Source: Scleroderma bovista
Lineage: Eukaryota > Basidiomycota > Agaricomycetes > Boletales > Sclerodermataceae
Length of the DNA stretch: 64,000 bases
Assembly: GCA_037178675.1 (NCBI GenBank)
Contig: JAYMGJ010000523.1
Coordinates: 1 to 64,000 of the forward strand
Direction of reading: 5' to 3'
Shown here: one piece after another, positions 10,245 to 20,548 of the stretch
Position numbering within the stretch: the stretch's first letter is position 1
How the letters are laid out: every line of letters begins with the position of its first letter
Translations under genes and position numbers: made by a program
The notes under the pieces: generated by a model
The model's input: the letters and a program-made list of their open reading frames with translations, nothing else
The model's database searches: none
What the model was told of the DNA's origin: nothing

Positions 10245-11613
10245 TCAATGCTTCACCAGTGCATTGCGGACATTATCTGGCGTCACCCAATCAAGAGGCC
10301 ATGGCACCCTCAACCAATGGTGAATATTATCCCTCATATAATACACCAAACAGCACCTCGCTCTGTCAACCTCGTTGACGCCGTGCCGAAAGAGCCGGCC
10401 GGAAAATGCAACGACAGTGCCGGGATTGTACAATACCTGAATCCCAAGACTGGGAATGTGCAGTGCACAATCATCATAATTACCGACACTGACTAGCATG
10501 TCATACCAATCTGCTCGAGAGTGTGGGTCCCTGTGGAGGGGGGTACTTCGATTGACAATTAGCGAGATATTGGTGAAGACAGTAAACCAATTTTCAAGTG
10601 CTGCCAGCATTCTGGGATCATGGCCAGTTGCCCAGTCAGTCAAGTGTTGCATGGCAAGGTGGCCAGCATTGTATAGAGACGAATGGATAATGGAAAGAAC
10701 ACCTGCAAGTATGGCCGATGGAAGACATATATCCTTGCTCCATTGATAGCTGGTAGGACCAGCCAAAGCCTTGGACACCCCCGGAATGTCATTGGGGGTC
10801 TAGCAGAAGATCAAACAAGTGCATTGTCAAAAGAACAAGGTACTCACAGAATGGCCGAGCATGTGCCATGCCGGAGAGAATTCCAAGCACCCAAAAATAT
10901 CCACATCATCCTTGAAATACTGGTGTGTTGTACACCATGATTGATTAGTAATACTCTCTTCCAGTGGATCTGCAAGTGAATCGATGGATGCCGCGATGTG
11001 CTCCTAGAAACAAAGGCCTCAACAGTGGACAATGAGAGTGGAATGATACCATACTTGGATGCAGGGAGCTAGAGCTCCGGGAAGATACCACAATGCAATT
11101 GTGTCACCTTCTCCCAGAATAATGGTGGGCCGGGAAAGGGTCCCAGTCAAAGAGGAAGGATGTCTACGGAGGACCCTAATCTCCTGTTGCTCATTTGTGC
11201 CAGATTGCATTGGTCCAAGGCTTTCAGACAACCTAATCAAGTCAATGCCACACGAAACTTCAGTGGATATCAAGCAAGGGATAATAGAACTATAAAAGAA
11301 TTGGCTCACTCCGATTATGGTATGCCTGTGTGATGGTGGATACAATTTGGTTCATGGCTACAGTTGCATCCACCGGCAGGGACAGAAGTGTTTCCGGGGT
11401 GGGGGAATTTAAGTCTGGGAATGCTTCATTCAGGAAGCGGTGCCGCATATATGATGCCATGATGTCAGACAAAGTATAGTTGGATGGCACAGCATTTGCA
11501 CCAGCCATTGGATACAGGACGACTTTTGACAATGTGGGGAGTAAAAATTTTAGTGGGGGATGTGCAGCATCCTGCGGACATCTGTTTGCAAACAGCAATG
11601 CAACACATTCCAT
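10245..11613 (-). CDS. TET/JBP-type 2-oxoglutarate/Fe(II) dioxygenase
   Basis: Four exons (11310-11613, 11055-11257, 10848-11003, 10245-10799) with GT..AG introns of 44-52 nt join without a break into 405 residues. Exon 4 has the fungal TET/JBP pattern: HRD (residues about 310-312, iron-binding His and Asp) followed by DWYDMLVSVGNYD, then LYNPGTVVAFSGRLFRHGV with the distal His (about 360), then an Arg near 367-369 for 2-oxoglutarate. Enzymes of this family oxidise 5-methyl bases in DNA, and in basidiomycetes their expansions travel with KDZ transposons, which fits the neighbour. The start ATG follows an in-frame TAG, so an upstream exon spliced at ..gatctag is possible. Unlike nearby genes, I find no stop or frameshift. 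The exact base substrate cannot be told. Confidence 0.87.
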
Positions 11614-11783
11614 TCTCGGCTAGATCCACTAAACAAGGCTGATCGGTGATTGGCCAGTGCGAAACAACACATGCCCGGTTGCACAATGTGGTAATTATGC
11701 ATCAGGTGACATGTGGACCGTGAGAACATTGATTGCCTGAATGTTATAAGGCTTAGGGCGAATCGGCCATCACACCATCAATC
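11614..11783. promoter_or_regulatory. Divergent promoter region of the dioxygenase gene
   Basis: A 170-bp gap between the dioxygenase start (reverse) and the ATG of a forward gene. No clear TATA box is visible. A possible extra 5' exon of the dioxygenase would lie here. Confidence 0.35.
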
Positions 11784-12298
11784 ATGAATACAACATCCGA
11801 ACTGCGCGAAACCTGCGAACTGTCCATGGTATTGCAATACGTTGGAGTCCACTTTCGACGGATGGTGCACGCAGTTCAATAACAGCCCAAGGGGATGCTG
11901 GCCACAGCTGAATGGTATGCAAATGTACAAACGGAAGTGGTAAGTGGAGAATGATTACATTTGATTAACACACTCATGAGCCCCCAGGCAAATTTAGAAC
12001 GTGTGCTTGCCGCATGCCAGGCTATGGGTGCGAAGATGATATTGCCAATGATGGCGAGCAGGGTGCACTGAATGGTCGTACTAGAAGATCTGCCACCGGC
12101 AAGACTGTATGCGGCAATGCGACCGTTGAACGTCTATCATGCGAAGGCTGCCAAAGTCCAGGTTCCAAGTACGCTTCAAGTGGCAAACTCGTGGTGGATA
12201 AATGGCCACGGCCCGGCGCCCATGTACGGCAGGGTACAGCACGCGGCCGCTGCGGGACATGGTATCGGAGGCAGAGGCATTCTTTCCGCCAGACCTGG
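11784..12298 (+). pseudogene. KDZ-linked gene of unknown function, 5' part
   Basis: Forward gene divergent from the dioxygenase. Coding-like sequence starts at ATG 11784, meets an in-frame TAA (in ..HAVQ*QPKGMLA..), continues to a splice donor (gtaagt, near 11938), resumes after tgagcccccag and carries a TGA near 12069. A frame change near 12260 leads to ..LRDMVSEAEAFFPPDL, which ends at donor GTATGC. The intron that follows has a textbook branch site (TACTAA) and contains the LINE; the next exon is at 29950. I do not recognise the product. Confidence 0.55.
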
Positions 12299-12333
12299 TA
12301 TGCTCCCTTATTCGTGTTGTGTTAGATACTAAA

Positions 12334-12347
12334 GCTTTTCCAAGGTT
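12334..12347. repeat. Left target-site duplication of the LINE (14 bp)
   Basis: GCTTTTCCAAGGTT is repeated exactly at 29936-29949. The left copy runs straight into ten T residues (12346-12355), the complement of the LINE poly(A) tail. Confidence 0.9.
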
Positions 12348-12532
12348 TTTTTTTTGAGTCAAATTATAGTGCGTCGAGGCATTGTGCCTCATATTGCACT
12401 CTACTGGCTAGGTATCATAAGGCCCCCTGTGGCCTAACACCCAATCCCCGGACACGCAAATGCCCCACTGGCCAGGACGTAAGGTCCCCCAGTGGTCCGC
12501 TTCGTTCCCGCTGCGCGTTTTAGACGCGCCGT

Positions 12533-12802
12533 TGTAGGGGGGGGGTTGGGTGTTGCTGCTGCCTCAGGTGAGGCACGCTCGACCCAGGGACTTCTGGAGG
12601 TCTGGCAAGGCTCCCAGGGACTAAGGAGACTAGAGGAAGTAGGGAGAGTAGAGGTGTTCAGTCACTCCAGGACTGAGATCAAACATATACAGAGGAAAGA
12701 GGGAAGTTTGCTTAGTAAGCTAAGTACAAGCCTACATAGCTAAGGTAAGAGTCCAGTATCAGTACTACCAATTCTACACCTAGAGACAGGACTGTCTCTA
12801 CA
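12533..12802. repeat. LTR-D left repeat
   Basis: 270 bp, TG..CA ends. It differs from the right repeat by many substitutions and small indels in the middle third, so the insertion is old. Confidence 0.85.
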
Positions 12803-13853
12803 CCTCCCAGGCACTTGAAACACTGACTGTCCCCAGTCAGGCACTCACCAACCACACCAAACCACAACCAAAGACCCACTAAACCTTCCAAAACACCAAA
12901 CAGTCCATCAAAAACGCACAGACTCACATAACCCTGGGAACACGAACACTCTGCACATCATCAGAGTGGTCCCCAGACCTAAGGACAGCAAGAGGTTGAC
13001 TAACAAAGATGGGGAATGACAGGAGAAGCAGTCCTGAGGCAGGAGGATAGGAGAGAGGACCCAAAAAAGGCAAAAAGCGGAGGGGGAGGAGGACAAGGGC
13101 AAAGAATTGGAGATATCTCCGGAACGGCTGGGGCGATTGGGGCGATCAGAGTGGCGTTAGAAAGCCCTCATCGAGGAGTACTTGGCCCTAGAAGCGATAA
13201 GGGAACAGCGTGGAAACCGTCGACATACATGCGGATCTTTCTCCCTCCTCTCTGGACTCCAAAATGCGAATATCTCCGGAACGGCAAGGGAAACGCGCGA
13301 GGTAAAAACGGATACGAAATCGACGAGTACGACAGAACTAGAGACTAAAAAGACGAAAGGGCCGGTCGAGAAACAGAGGCACAATGGACAAATCTCAGAA
13401 AGAGGGGGGGAGGAGGAGAAGCGCAGCATAGCGATGGAACGGCTGGACGGATGGACGCGGCGTGATAGGATGGTGTTGCCATAGTATAGAGGGGTTAGGA
13501 CGCGAAAGGACGAAGCAGGACGAGCCTTAGATCCCGAGATATCGACCTATCAGTCCCAAACTCCACCCAAATGCGAAAATGCGAATATCTCCGCAACCGC
13601 TGGACCAATCGCGATGACCCAGGCACCGTTCGAAAGCCCTCGACGAGTAGATCTTGATTCCAGAAAAGCGAAAGATCCGGCGCAAAAGGGAGCGAGATAT
13701 GCGCCAAACTCGAGGGGGGGAGGAGGAGAAGATGCTGAAAACTCAGGGAAAAATGATGGGAAAAGCTAAGGAGTGACTGTAGTTGGTTAAGAGGGATCTA
13801 GGGACAGGGTAGGGAGTGCCAAGACACAGAAATCCCTCGCGGTGGGCTCCAGT

Positions 13854-14122
13854 TGTAGGGGGGGGTTGGGTGTTGCTGCTGCCTCAGGTGAGGCACGCTC
13901 GACCCAGGGGCTTCTGGAGGTCTGGCAGAGCTCCCAGGGACTGGGGAAACTAGGAAACTAGAGAGTGGAAGGGTGGTTCAGTCACTCCAAGACTGAGCTC
14001 AAAGATATACACTGAAGAGAGGGATTTTTTTTTAGTAAGCTAAGTACAAGCCTACATAGCTAAGGTAAGAGTCCAGTATCAGTACTACCAATTCTACACC
14101 TAGAGACAGGACTGTCTCTACA
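13854..14122. repeat. LTR-D right repeat
   Basis: 269 bp, same ends as the left repeat. It is followed directly by the CCGT duplication. Confidence 0.85.
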
Positions 14123-14480
14123 CCGTCCTGACTTTGGGGGGGGAGGGGTGTATAGTGTATTGGGATAGCTTTGGTCTTTACTGACACGATCTTGGCTGCC
14201 TCTGTAGAGGCGAGCAGGACCAGCGGGAGGACAAGGATGCAAATAACGTAGTCTGGTGCTAACTGTATTGCGTGGGTTTGCAGGGCGTCTACACGGAATG
14301 TGGCTTGTAGGCGGTAACAGTAGCAGGTGGTGACTGCATTTGCCCTTTGGTATTACGAGGGTTTGTACCTTCTTGACTTCTTACGTGTTTGTGTCTACTT
14401 GTTGTTTGCCACTTCTGTCTTGATGATGAGGGGTGCGGCATGGTGTGTACATATGCATGGGGCTACGGCATAGACAAGTG

Positions 14481-16550
14481 TCAGTCGGGTTTTTCTGGCA
14501 GTAGGGAGATTTCACCGAATGTGGCTTTTAGCCGTTTGGTTTCGTTGGTGTAGGTAAACAGGGCTCTCTGGGTCCATTTTTCTGCAAGCAGGCATTGTGT
14601 GGATAGCGCCTTTTGGCCTAACTTGGTTCTTAGTGCATCTCTCTCTCTGTCGTATCTTGAGCATTCGAACAGGAAGTGGTGTACCGACTCCGGGCCTCCG
14701 TCGTTACATTGCAGACACATGGGAGTATCGCTGCATTTGAAGCGGTAGAGGTGCTTGTTAAGGGGGATGTGTCCCGTCCTGAGTTGAACATAAATAGACG
14801 TGTGCTTCTTGCCTAGGTACTTTGTCAGTTTCGTGAATGTTTTAGATGGGAGGGAAGGGTCTATAGATGTCATGTGGTCATAGCGTGGTGACCGTTTCCA
14901 CATTCTTTGCCATTTGTTTTGTAACTTGGCATTATGATCTTGCTTGACTGCTGAGACGCTTGCCGGGAGGGGCTTGCATAAGATCTTGGGAAGTAGGTGC
15001 CAGGGCGATGCGTTGGTTGAGCTAGTTGCTGCCAGTTTTGCTTCACGGTCTGCTAGTTCATTGCCTAAGATGTCCACATGTCCTGCGATCCAGTTAAGTG
15101 AAAGGGCTTCACGGTCAACGTTCTTTTTGTCCTGTAGGCATTTCATTAGCTTCCTGAAGTGAATCAGCAGGTAATGACCCAGCTTGGCTGTGGGGTGGGA
15201 GCTAGAGCATATTGCCGCTTGGTTGTCGGTGAAAATCGTCGCGGGGAAGGTGATTTCTCTCCTTTGGGTGAGTAGATGGGCTGTGAGGACAAGTCCGACT
15301 GCTTCAGCTTCGAATACTGTGTGTTCGGTTGCTTTGCCTAGGTGTTGGCATAGGGTGGTGACGTGGTTGTGGTCAATGAACAGGGTTGCTGCGGCTCCTA
15401 CTTGGCCGTTGTGACTTGAGCCGTCTGTGAATATCATCGTACGACTTGTGCAGTTTTGGAAGTCTACTTTGGCTTCTTCCTTTGAGCTGGCGATGTCTGT
15501 AACGAATGGGGTCAGAGACGTGGGGTGGAGAGGGTGTGGGGAGATGGTTTCTATTCTTTCCGGATTTATCTTGAGGCCATGGAAGAGGTGGTGTAGTGCT
15601 GTCTTGTGGCGTTTGACGTTGCGCTTGGCAGCATGTTTGACTAGCGAGTATAGTGGATGCGATTGGGGTCTTGATGCGAGGCGTAGGGTGGCGTTGTGGA
15701 GTAGGTGTTGTAGGAGGAGTGGCATAGGTAGGAGGTTGGCGTGGATTTCTACCAAGTCTGTTGGGGAGGTCCTCATAGCTCCTGTGATGACTAGTGCTGC
15801 CGTTCTCTGGGCCTGCATCATCTTCTTGGCTATTCCTTGTGAGCCTCGTAGTGGGTTGTCGGAGTCTGTGCTGAATAACGGTTTGATCCAGACGCTTGCA
15901 GCATAGAGCATCTTCGGGATAGCTATGGCACGGTAGAGTTGTCGGATGAGTCTTGCCGGGATGCCGTGGGTTGGTCTTGAGAGACGTCTCAGTAGCGCTG
16001 CGTAACTGGCACCTTTGGCTAGGGCGGAGGCTGCGTGTTCTTTCCAGCGGAGTTCCTGGTCTACGATTATGCCCAGGAATCTGTGCGAGGGGGTGGGTGT
16101 GATGACGTTTCCCCGGATTGTCATGGGGGGGTGTGGCTTGGTTTTGCTGAGGGTGAAGTCGACTACGAACTTGCTGGTCTCGAAGCGTGAGTTGTGGTCG
16201 GCTGACCATTTGTATGTGCCTCCTTCTCTCTCCAACATGTCGCCCAGGATTCTGTGGGTGTCTTGGAATGATTTGGCTATTGCGAGTAGTACGGTGTCAT
16301 CTACGAAGGCGAGAGTTAGTTCGTCTTTATTTTTAGCTATTGTTACCAGGTCTGAGTCATAGACGATGTAGAGGAGCATGGAAAATGGGTCGCCTTGACC
16401 AATGCCGTTCGTGATGTCAAACCATTCTGATGTGTGGTCGTCGAAACGTAGTCGCATTTTCCTGTTCTTTAGTAGCTCTCCGACATAATCAACTATCTCT
16501 TTTGGGAGTCTCTTTTTCCGTAGATTATGTAGGAGGCGTTCCATGACCGC
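14481..16550 (-). pseudogene. LINE ORF2, 3' part (RT palm to RNase H)
   Basis: This is the C-terminal part of ORF2, separated from the N-terminal part by element A. The first residues after the insertion (MERLLHNLRKKRLP) continue the sentence ..DIEGAFPNAV at 25310. It has the reverse-transcriptase active-site box LAFVDDT near 16300, then a thumb region and an RNase H domain (IFTDGSS, later IFTDNQAAI and WIAGHVDILGNELADREAK). A Cys/His knuckle (CLQCNDGGPESVHHFLFEC) follows near the C-terminus. Stop at 14481. No internal stop. Joined with 25310-27154 it would make roughly 1300 residues, normal for an RNase H-bearing LINE. Confidence 0.93.
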
Positions 16551-17744
16551 TGTGAGTCAAAGTGTGGATTTGGGTCGGAGTAATAACCCAAACACAACAC
16601 CAACAAAGGACTACGAAAAAGTGCGAGTGGTGGTTTACCTCCGCGGTGTCCAGAGAGGATGTGCTGAGGAGGGGGGGAGGGGATCTACACCAACAGGGTG
16701 ATGCAGACGGTGATGCAGGATACTCCTGGGGTACAGGAGTAATAGAAGACGAAGGGGATAGGGGTCTGGACTCTTCCTAAGGCCTAGGAAGTGTCAAAGT
16801 GGGGATTGGGTTGACTGAGACTGAAACAGCGATACTACACCTAGAGATTGGTGCAGCAAAGGGGCAGGGATGCCTCTGATGTCCAGAGGCGAGGAAGATT
16901 GACTGGTATGAAGCCTAGACTCCGCTTGAGCCTAGTATAAAGAATAGATCTTGAATAACTTGGATAAACTTGACAATATTGAGCCTTTAGACCTTCACTG
17001 AAGCCTACAAGGACTCAAAGACTGAAGGGATACTGATTGAGAGAGTCTGAGAGAGGGATAATTTCGTGCAATTGGGTCTTCTTTCACTGGGCTGAGCCCA
17101 GGGGTTTAAATACATGGGGGGGCACAGCATTAAAGTACAAAAAGAGAAGGGAGTAAGCAGAATTTGTCAAGGATTGGTAAGGGATTGGTAAGAGCTTTGT
17201 AAGGGGTTTGTAAGCGATCAGTAAGCAAGGGATAAGCAGGAATGAGTAAGCATAGGAAGCATGAATAAGCTGCTGAGTAAAGGAATGAGTAAGCTGCATG
17301 ACAAGATTGATTGGTAAGGGAGTGAGTCATCAGCTGAGTAATATACCAAAAATGCGAAAGGGATAGAGTAATACTGATGACAAGAGAGCATCAGTAAGCA
17401 AGGGATGAGTCACTGCACAGCAGAAGGAGTCATTGATGCACAGCCTAAGAAGTTTGATGGGGGGGCTGTGTACCATCAGGAATTTGATGGGACAACAATG
17501 GGGAAGATCTGGGATTAATAGGGGGATTGATCCGAGACAAAACAGCCACAAGAAGGGTACCAGGGGTCCAGAGGTCTTTTGGGGGGTCAGCATACACTAA
17601 GGTATAGCGCATGTGTTCTAGCGCCGCTGAAGCACAACCATGGGCTCCCTTGACGAGCTCTCTTCTGGGAAAGAACGAGAGAGGGTTCTTCTTCCTAATA
17701 GCACTATAAAGTGGGGGGAATAACTGTCATGGTGCTGGGGGACG

Positions 17745-18119
17745 TCATCTGAAAGTAGGGAAGCAGATAGAGTATTGAATTTGACGCATCCAGGGAAGCG
17801 AGACGAACGACAGAGGAAGATGGACATGGCAAGTATCTGGGAGGAAGGGACCATAGGCTGAGGGCTCAGGGGACACAGAGACGACCAGAGAAGACTTCTC
17901 AAGCTTGACAATAGACCTAAGATGACCAAAGTACGTCCTTGACGCAGGACTGACAAGGAGAATGCGCTGACCGAGAACGAGAGGGACTGAGGGAGCAGGC
18001 TGGGAAGATATGTGCCAGGCAGTGCACGGGAACTCTGGGAGAGGCTGTCCTAAGAGCAGGACATAGTGGAGATCTGCAGAAATGGTGGAGAAATGATCCA
18101 GAGAAAATACGGACTCCAT
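17745..18119 (-). CDS. Conserved element-A ORF, copy in A1
   Basis: 124 residues from MESVFSL. It ends early at TGA where copies A2, A3 and A5 read CGA (..PTFRRRPPAP), a direct C-to-T difference at a CpG. The frame is open upstream of MES but has no ATG there in the short form. Confidence 0.4.
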   Translation of the reverse strand: MESVFSLDHFSTISADLHYVLLLGQPLPEFPCTAWHISSQPAPSVPLVLGQRILLVSPASRTYFGHLRSIVKLEKSSLVVSVSPEPSAYGPFLPDTCHVHLPLSFVSLPWMRQIQYSICFPTFR

Positions 18120-18588
18120 AGTGAGCGATGAAGCGAACGTCTGGATTGTGGGGGGAATATCTCCGTGGGAAATGAATGGATTTGCGTCGGAACTTGACAG
18201 GCAGATAGACCACGCTCTAGGCTTTCTGACGGTATAGTCACGTGCCTGATAGCTTCAGAAACGATGGAGCTATTCAAAATATCGGAATGCCGGCACTGGG
18301 CGCCTAAAAATGACATTTGGGCGCTAAAAATCATTTCTTCGCTTTCTCCTTCGTTTCTCCATCAATTCTTCAGCTTCTTTGATCGTTCTGGTATGGGAGT
18401 TGGACTGCAGACGTGTGCATTCCTTTCTCATACCACAATTGATGTTATTCCTTCAGTTTCTTCTGCTTCTTGGCGGTTCTCGTGCGATAGATGACTGTCT
18501 GCATTGGCATTCATCTCTCGCATCAGGATAGTCGTCTTGTGTGATAGATGGCTACGATGAGGGTCCGTCATGCTTATCCTTTGCATAA

Positions 18589-18593
18589 GGATC
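18589..18593. repeat. Left target duplication of the gypsy element (GGATC)
   Basis: GGATC here and at 25243-25247 flank the element exactly, within the unique sequence of element A (cataaGGATCattcaa). Confidence 0.92.
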
Positions 18594-19216
18594 TGTCAAG
18601 ACCGGTTCTTCACCGATCTGATCTCTACGAGGGGTCAGGGGGTCAGGGGTTGGTCTAGCGGTAAGACCGAGATGCTACGTAGCGTAGTCGCGCTTCCCGA
18701 GTAATAGGAAGGCCGACCGAGGGTCTGACGGAGAGTCTGAGGGTAAACGGTCTACGACCGAGTGCTTGCACGAGACAGAGACGGAGAGTGCGCAGGGAGA
18801 ACAGATGAGAAGTATCTTATTCGATATTCGAACTGAACTACAACAGACCGAGTATCTAGGTATTTATACTGAGTGGAACGGATGAGGCGATGTACGGGAA
18901 GTCGGGATTACCAACGAATGACGAGCGCAGTCGCGCTGCGCGCTGAGTAAGTACGGTAAGTGCGATAACCGGATTACCGATGAGTATCGTATTAGTAATG
19001 CAACGGGACGGGAACGTATAGTAACCGGAAACAAGAAAGGAAACATATTAGGTAATAGTACAGAGAGACAGAACGGACAACGCGCTCACCGATCGGTGGC
19101 GATACAGGACAGATAGCAAGAAACGGAAAAGGGAGTACATACAATAGACGGACGGCGAACGCGTGGACGCGATCGGACAATAGGGTACAGGGTGATCGGA
19201 TGTCACGGTCGTGACA
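18594..19216 (-). repeat. Gypsy 3' LTR
   Basis: 623 bp, TGTCAAGACC..GGTCGTGACA. It has a TATAAATA box on the reverse strand (18861-18868). A stretch at about 18650-18710 resembles the 5' half of a tRNA (A-box-like tggtctagcgg). Confidence 0.93.
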
Positions 19217-19230
19217 GTATCCCCCTCTTA
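19217..19230 (-). promoter_or_regulatory. Polypurine tract of the gypsy element
   Basis: On the reverse strand this reads AAGAGGGGGATAC directly before the 3' LTR. Such a tract primes plus-strand DNA synthesis and fixes the orientation of the element. Confidence 0.75.
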
Positions 19231-19308
19231 GGGCCGAGCCCACGAGGCTGCAACGCGTATTCCACACCGAATGTGCGTGACCATTGTCTGGGTTTGAAAA
19301 TCGGTTAG

Positions 19309-19320
19309 GGCATATTTAAG
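19309..19320 (+). promoter_or_regulatory. TATA-like box of the antisense accessory gene
   Basis: catatttaagac lies about 65 bp before the ATG at 19382, on the strand opposite to the retrotransposon genes, so the accessory gene probably has its own promoter just inside the LTR. Confidence 0.5.
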
Positions 19321-19381
19321 ACTGGCCTTCGGTGACGGTAGCCCAACAAATCCTTTCCTTCATACCACCCTCGATTTAAAC

Positions 19382-20460
19382 ATGTCCGCTAGCAACACCG
19401 ACAACGTCGACTGGACGCACGCCCCCTCGCCCGAGTTGGAAGGGAAGCCGACCGATTCGATCCAAGTCCAAATCGCCAAGTTCGACGAACAGTCGCGTCG
19501 GCGACGGGAGCGATTGATGAAACAGGCGGCCGAGCAAGAGGCAAGGAGGTTGGCGGAGGAGGCTGCCAGGAAGAAGGCTGAGGAAGAGGCGAGAAGGGTC
19601 GCCGAAGAGAAGCGGAAAGCCGAAGAGGAGGCGAAGCGAGTCGCCGAGGCGAAGGCGCGAGCGGATTTCGAGGCGAGGCGCAAGGCCGAGGCGGAGGTGA
19701 GGGCGAGAGAGAAAGCCGAGTCGCTGGCGGCTGGCGAGGCGATGCGGGAACGTTTAGGGCTGGGGCCGAAGCCTAAGGTGCGCCGTTGGTTTTTTTTTCT
19801 TTTCTTTATTTGATTTTTGCTGATTTATTATTGAAATAGCCCCGACAGGTGACTGCCCGCTCGAACACGGGCATAATGGGGTTCAGGCCCCCTTGTGACC
19901 GATGCAGGCGAAGCGGCAACAGTGGCGGGTGCGAGCTGGCCGACGGTGCGCGCACACCGACTTGCAGTCGGTGTCAACGATCCAAGATCAAGTGCACCTT
20001 CGGTGTGTCGACGGCCGCGATGGAGAGGTCGGCGAGTGGAGAGAAGAGAAAGCAAAGCGAGAAGACGGTGGAGGCAAACACGTCGCCGAGAGGAGGCGAA
20101 AAGAGGAAACGGTCGAAGAAGACGATCGCCGACGCCGCGAGTACAGAGGAGATCGAGGCGGCGATGGGAGGGTTCTCGGTGGCTGGGCCATCGAATCGGC
20201 CAGACCCAGTCGCGCTGGTCCTAGACCGCCGACTCGGGGAAATTGTGGCGGCGATCGACCGCAACACCAGGGAACTGGTCAAGCTCGGTCGAAAGGTAGA
20301 AGGGGTAGCCTGGGAGACGAAGAGGGTCGCAGATGCGAGGGATCCGAAAGGCAAGGGCAAGGCGATGCCCGAGGGGAGCGAAGAGCAGGAGGAGTCGGAC
20401 AAGACGGACGGGGAAGGCGAAGAGTCGGGAGACGAAGACGGAGAGGGCGAGTCCGAGTAG
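19382..20460 (+). CDS. Antisense accessory gene: coiled coil plus zinc cluster
   Basis: Two exons (19382-19777, 19840-20460) joined by a 62-nt phase-0 intron (gtgcgc..gaaatag) give 338 residues. Residues 35-120 are a highly charged helix rich in Ala, Glu, Lys and Arg, surely a coiled coil. Residues about 150-185 hold six cysteines spaced C-x2-C-x8-C-x10-C-x2-C-x6-C, close to the fungal Zn2Cys6 DNA-binding cluster, which usually has x6 in the first loop. A basic region and a strongly acidic tail (GEGEESGDEDGEGESE) follow. ATG context aaacATGtcc and the TATA-like box suggest separate expression. It converges with pol. It could bind DNA or RNA or control the element; function unknown. It has no stop or frameshift, unlike gag. 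Confidence 0.82.
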
Positions 20461-20548
20461 TCGGACCGTATTTGTATTTAGTTTTCTTTTTTCTTTTTAC
20501 TTTGTTTTTGTATACTATCAATAGACTTTGTTCGGTGATCCGAAAGAC

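Larger units (their letters stand above)
12533..14122. mobile_element. Non-autonomous 1.6-kb LTR element (LTR-D)
   Basis: Two direct repeats of about 270 bp (TGTAGGGG..TCTCTACA) enclose about 1050 bp without retroviral-type ORFs. The flanks 12529-12532 and 14123-14126 are both CCGT, a 4-bp target duplication. The interior contains a phrase, aatatctccg[gc]aac[gc]gc, seen three times (about 13110, 13270, 13585), with similar following text in the first and last. It sits in the LINE 3' region. It matches the idea of a TRIM or LARD element that needs enzymes in trans. Orientation is unknown. Confidence 0.82.

Noticed and set aside
19360..20521. Reverse-strand Ser/Ala-rich ORFs opposite the accessory gene
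   Set aside because: They are the antisense of the GC-rich coiled-coil and zinc-cluster exons; the forward strand has ATG context, splice sites and cysteine spacing.
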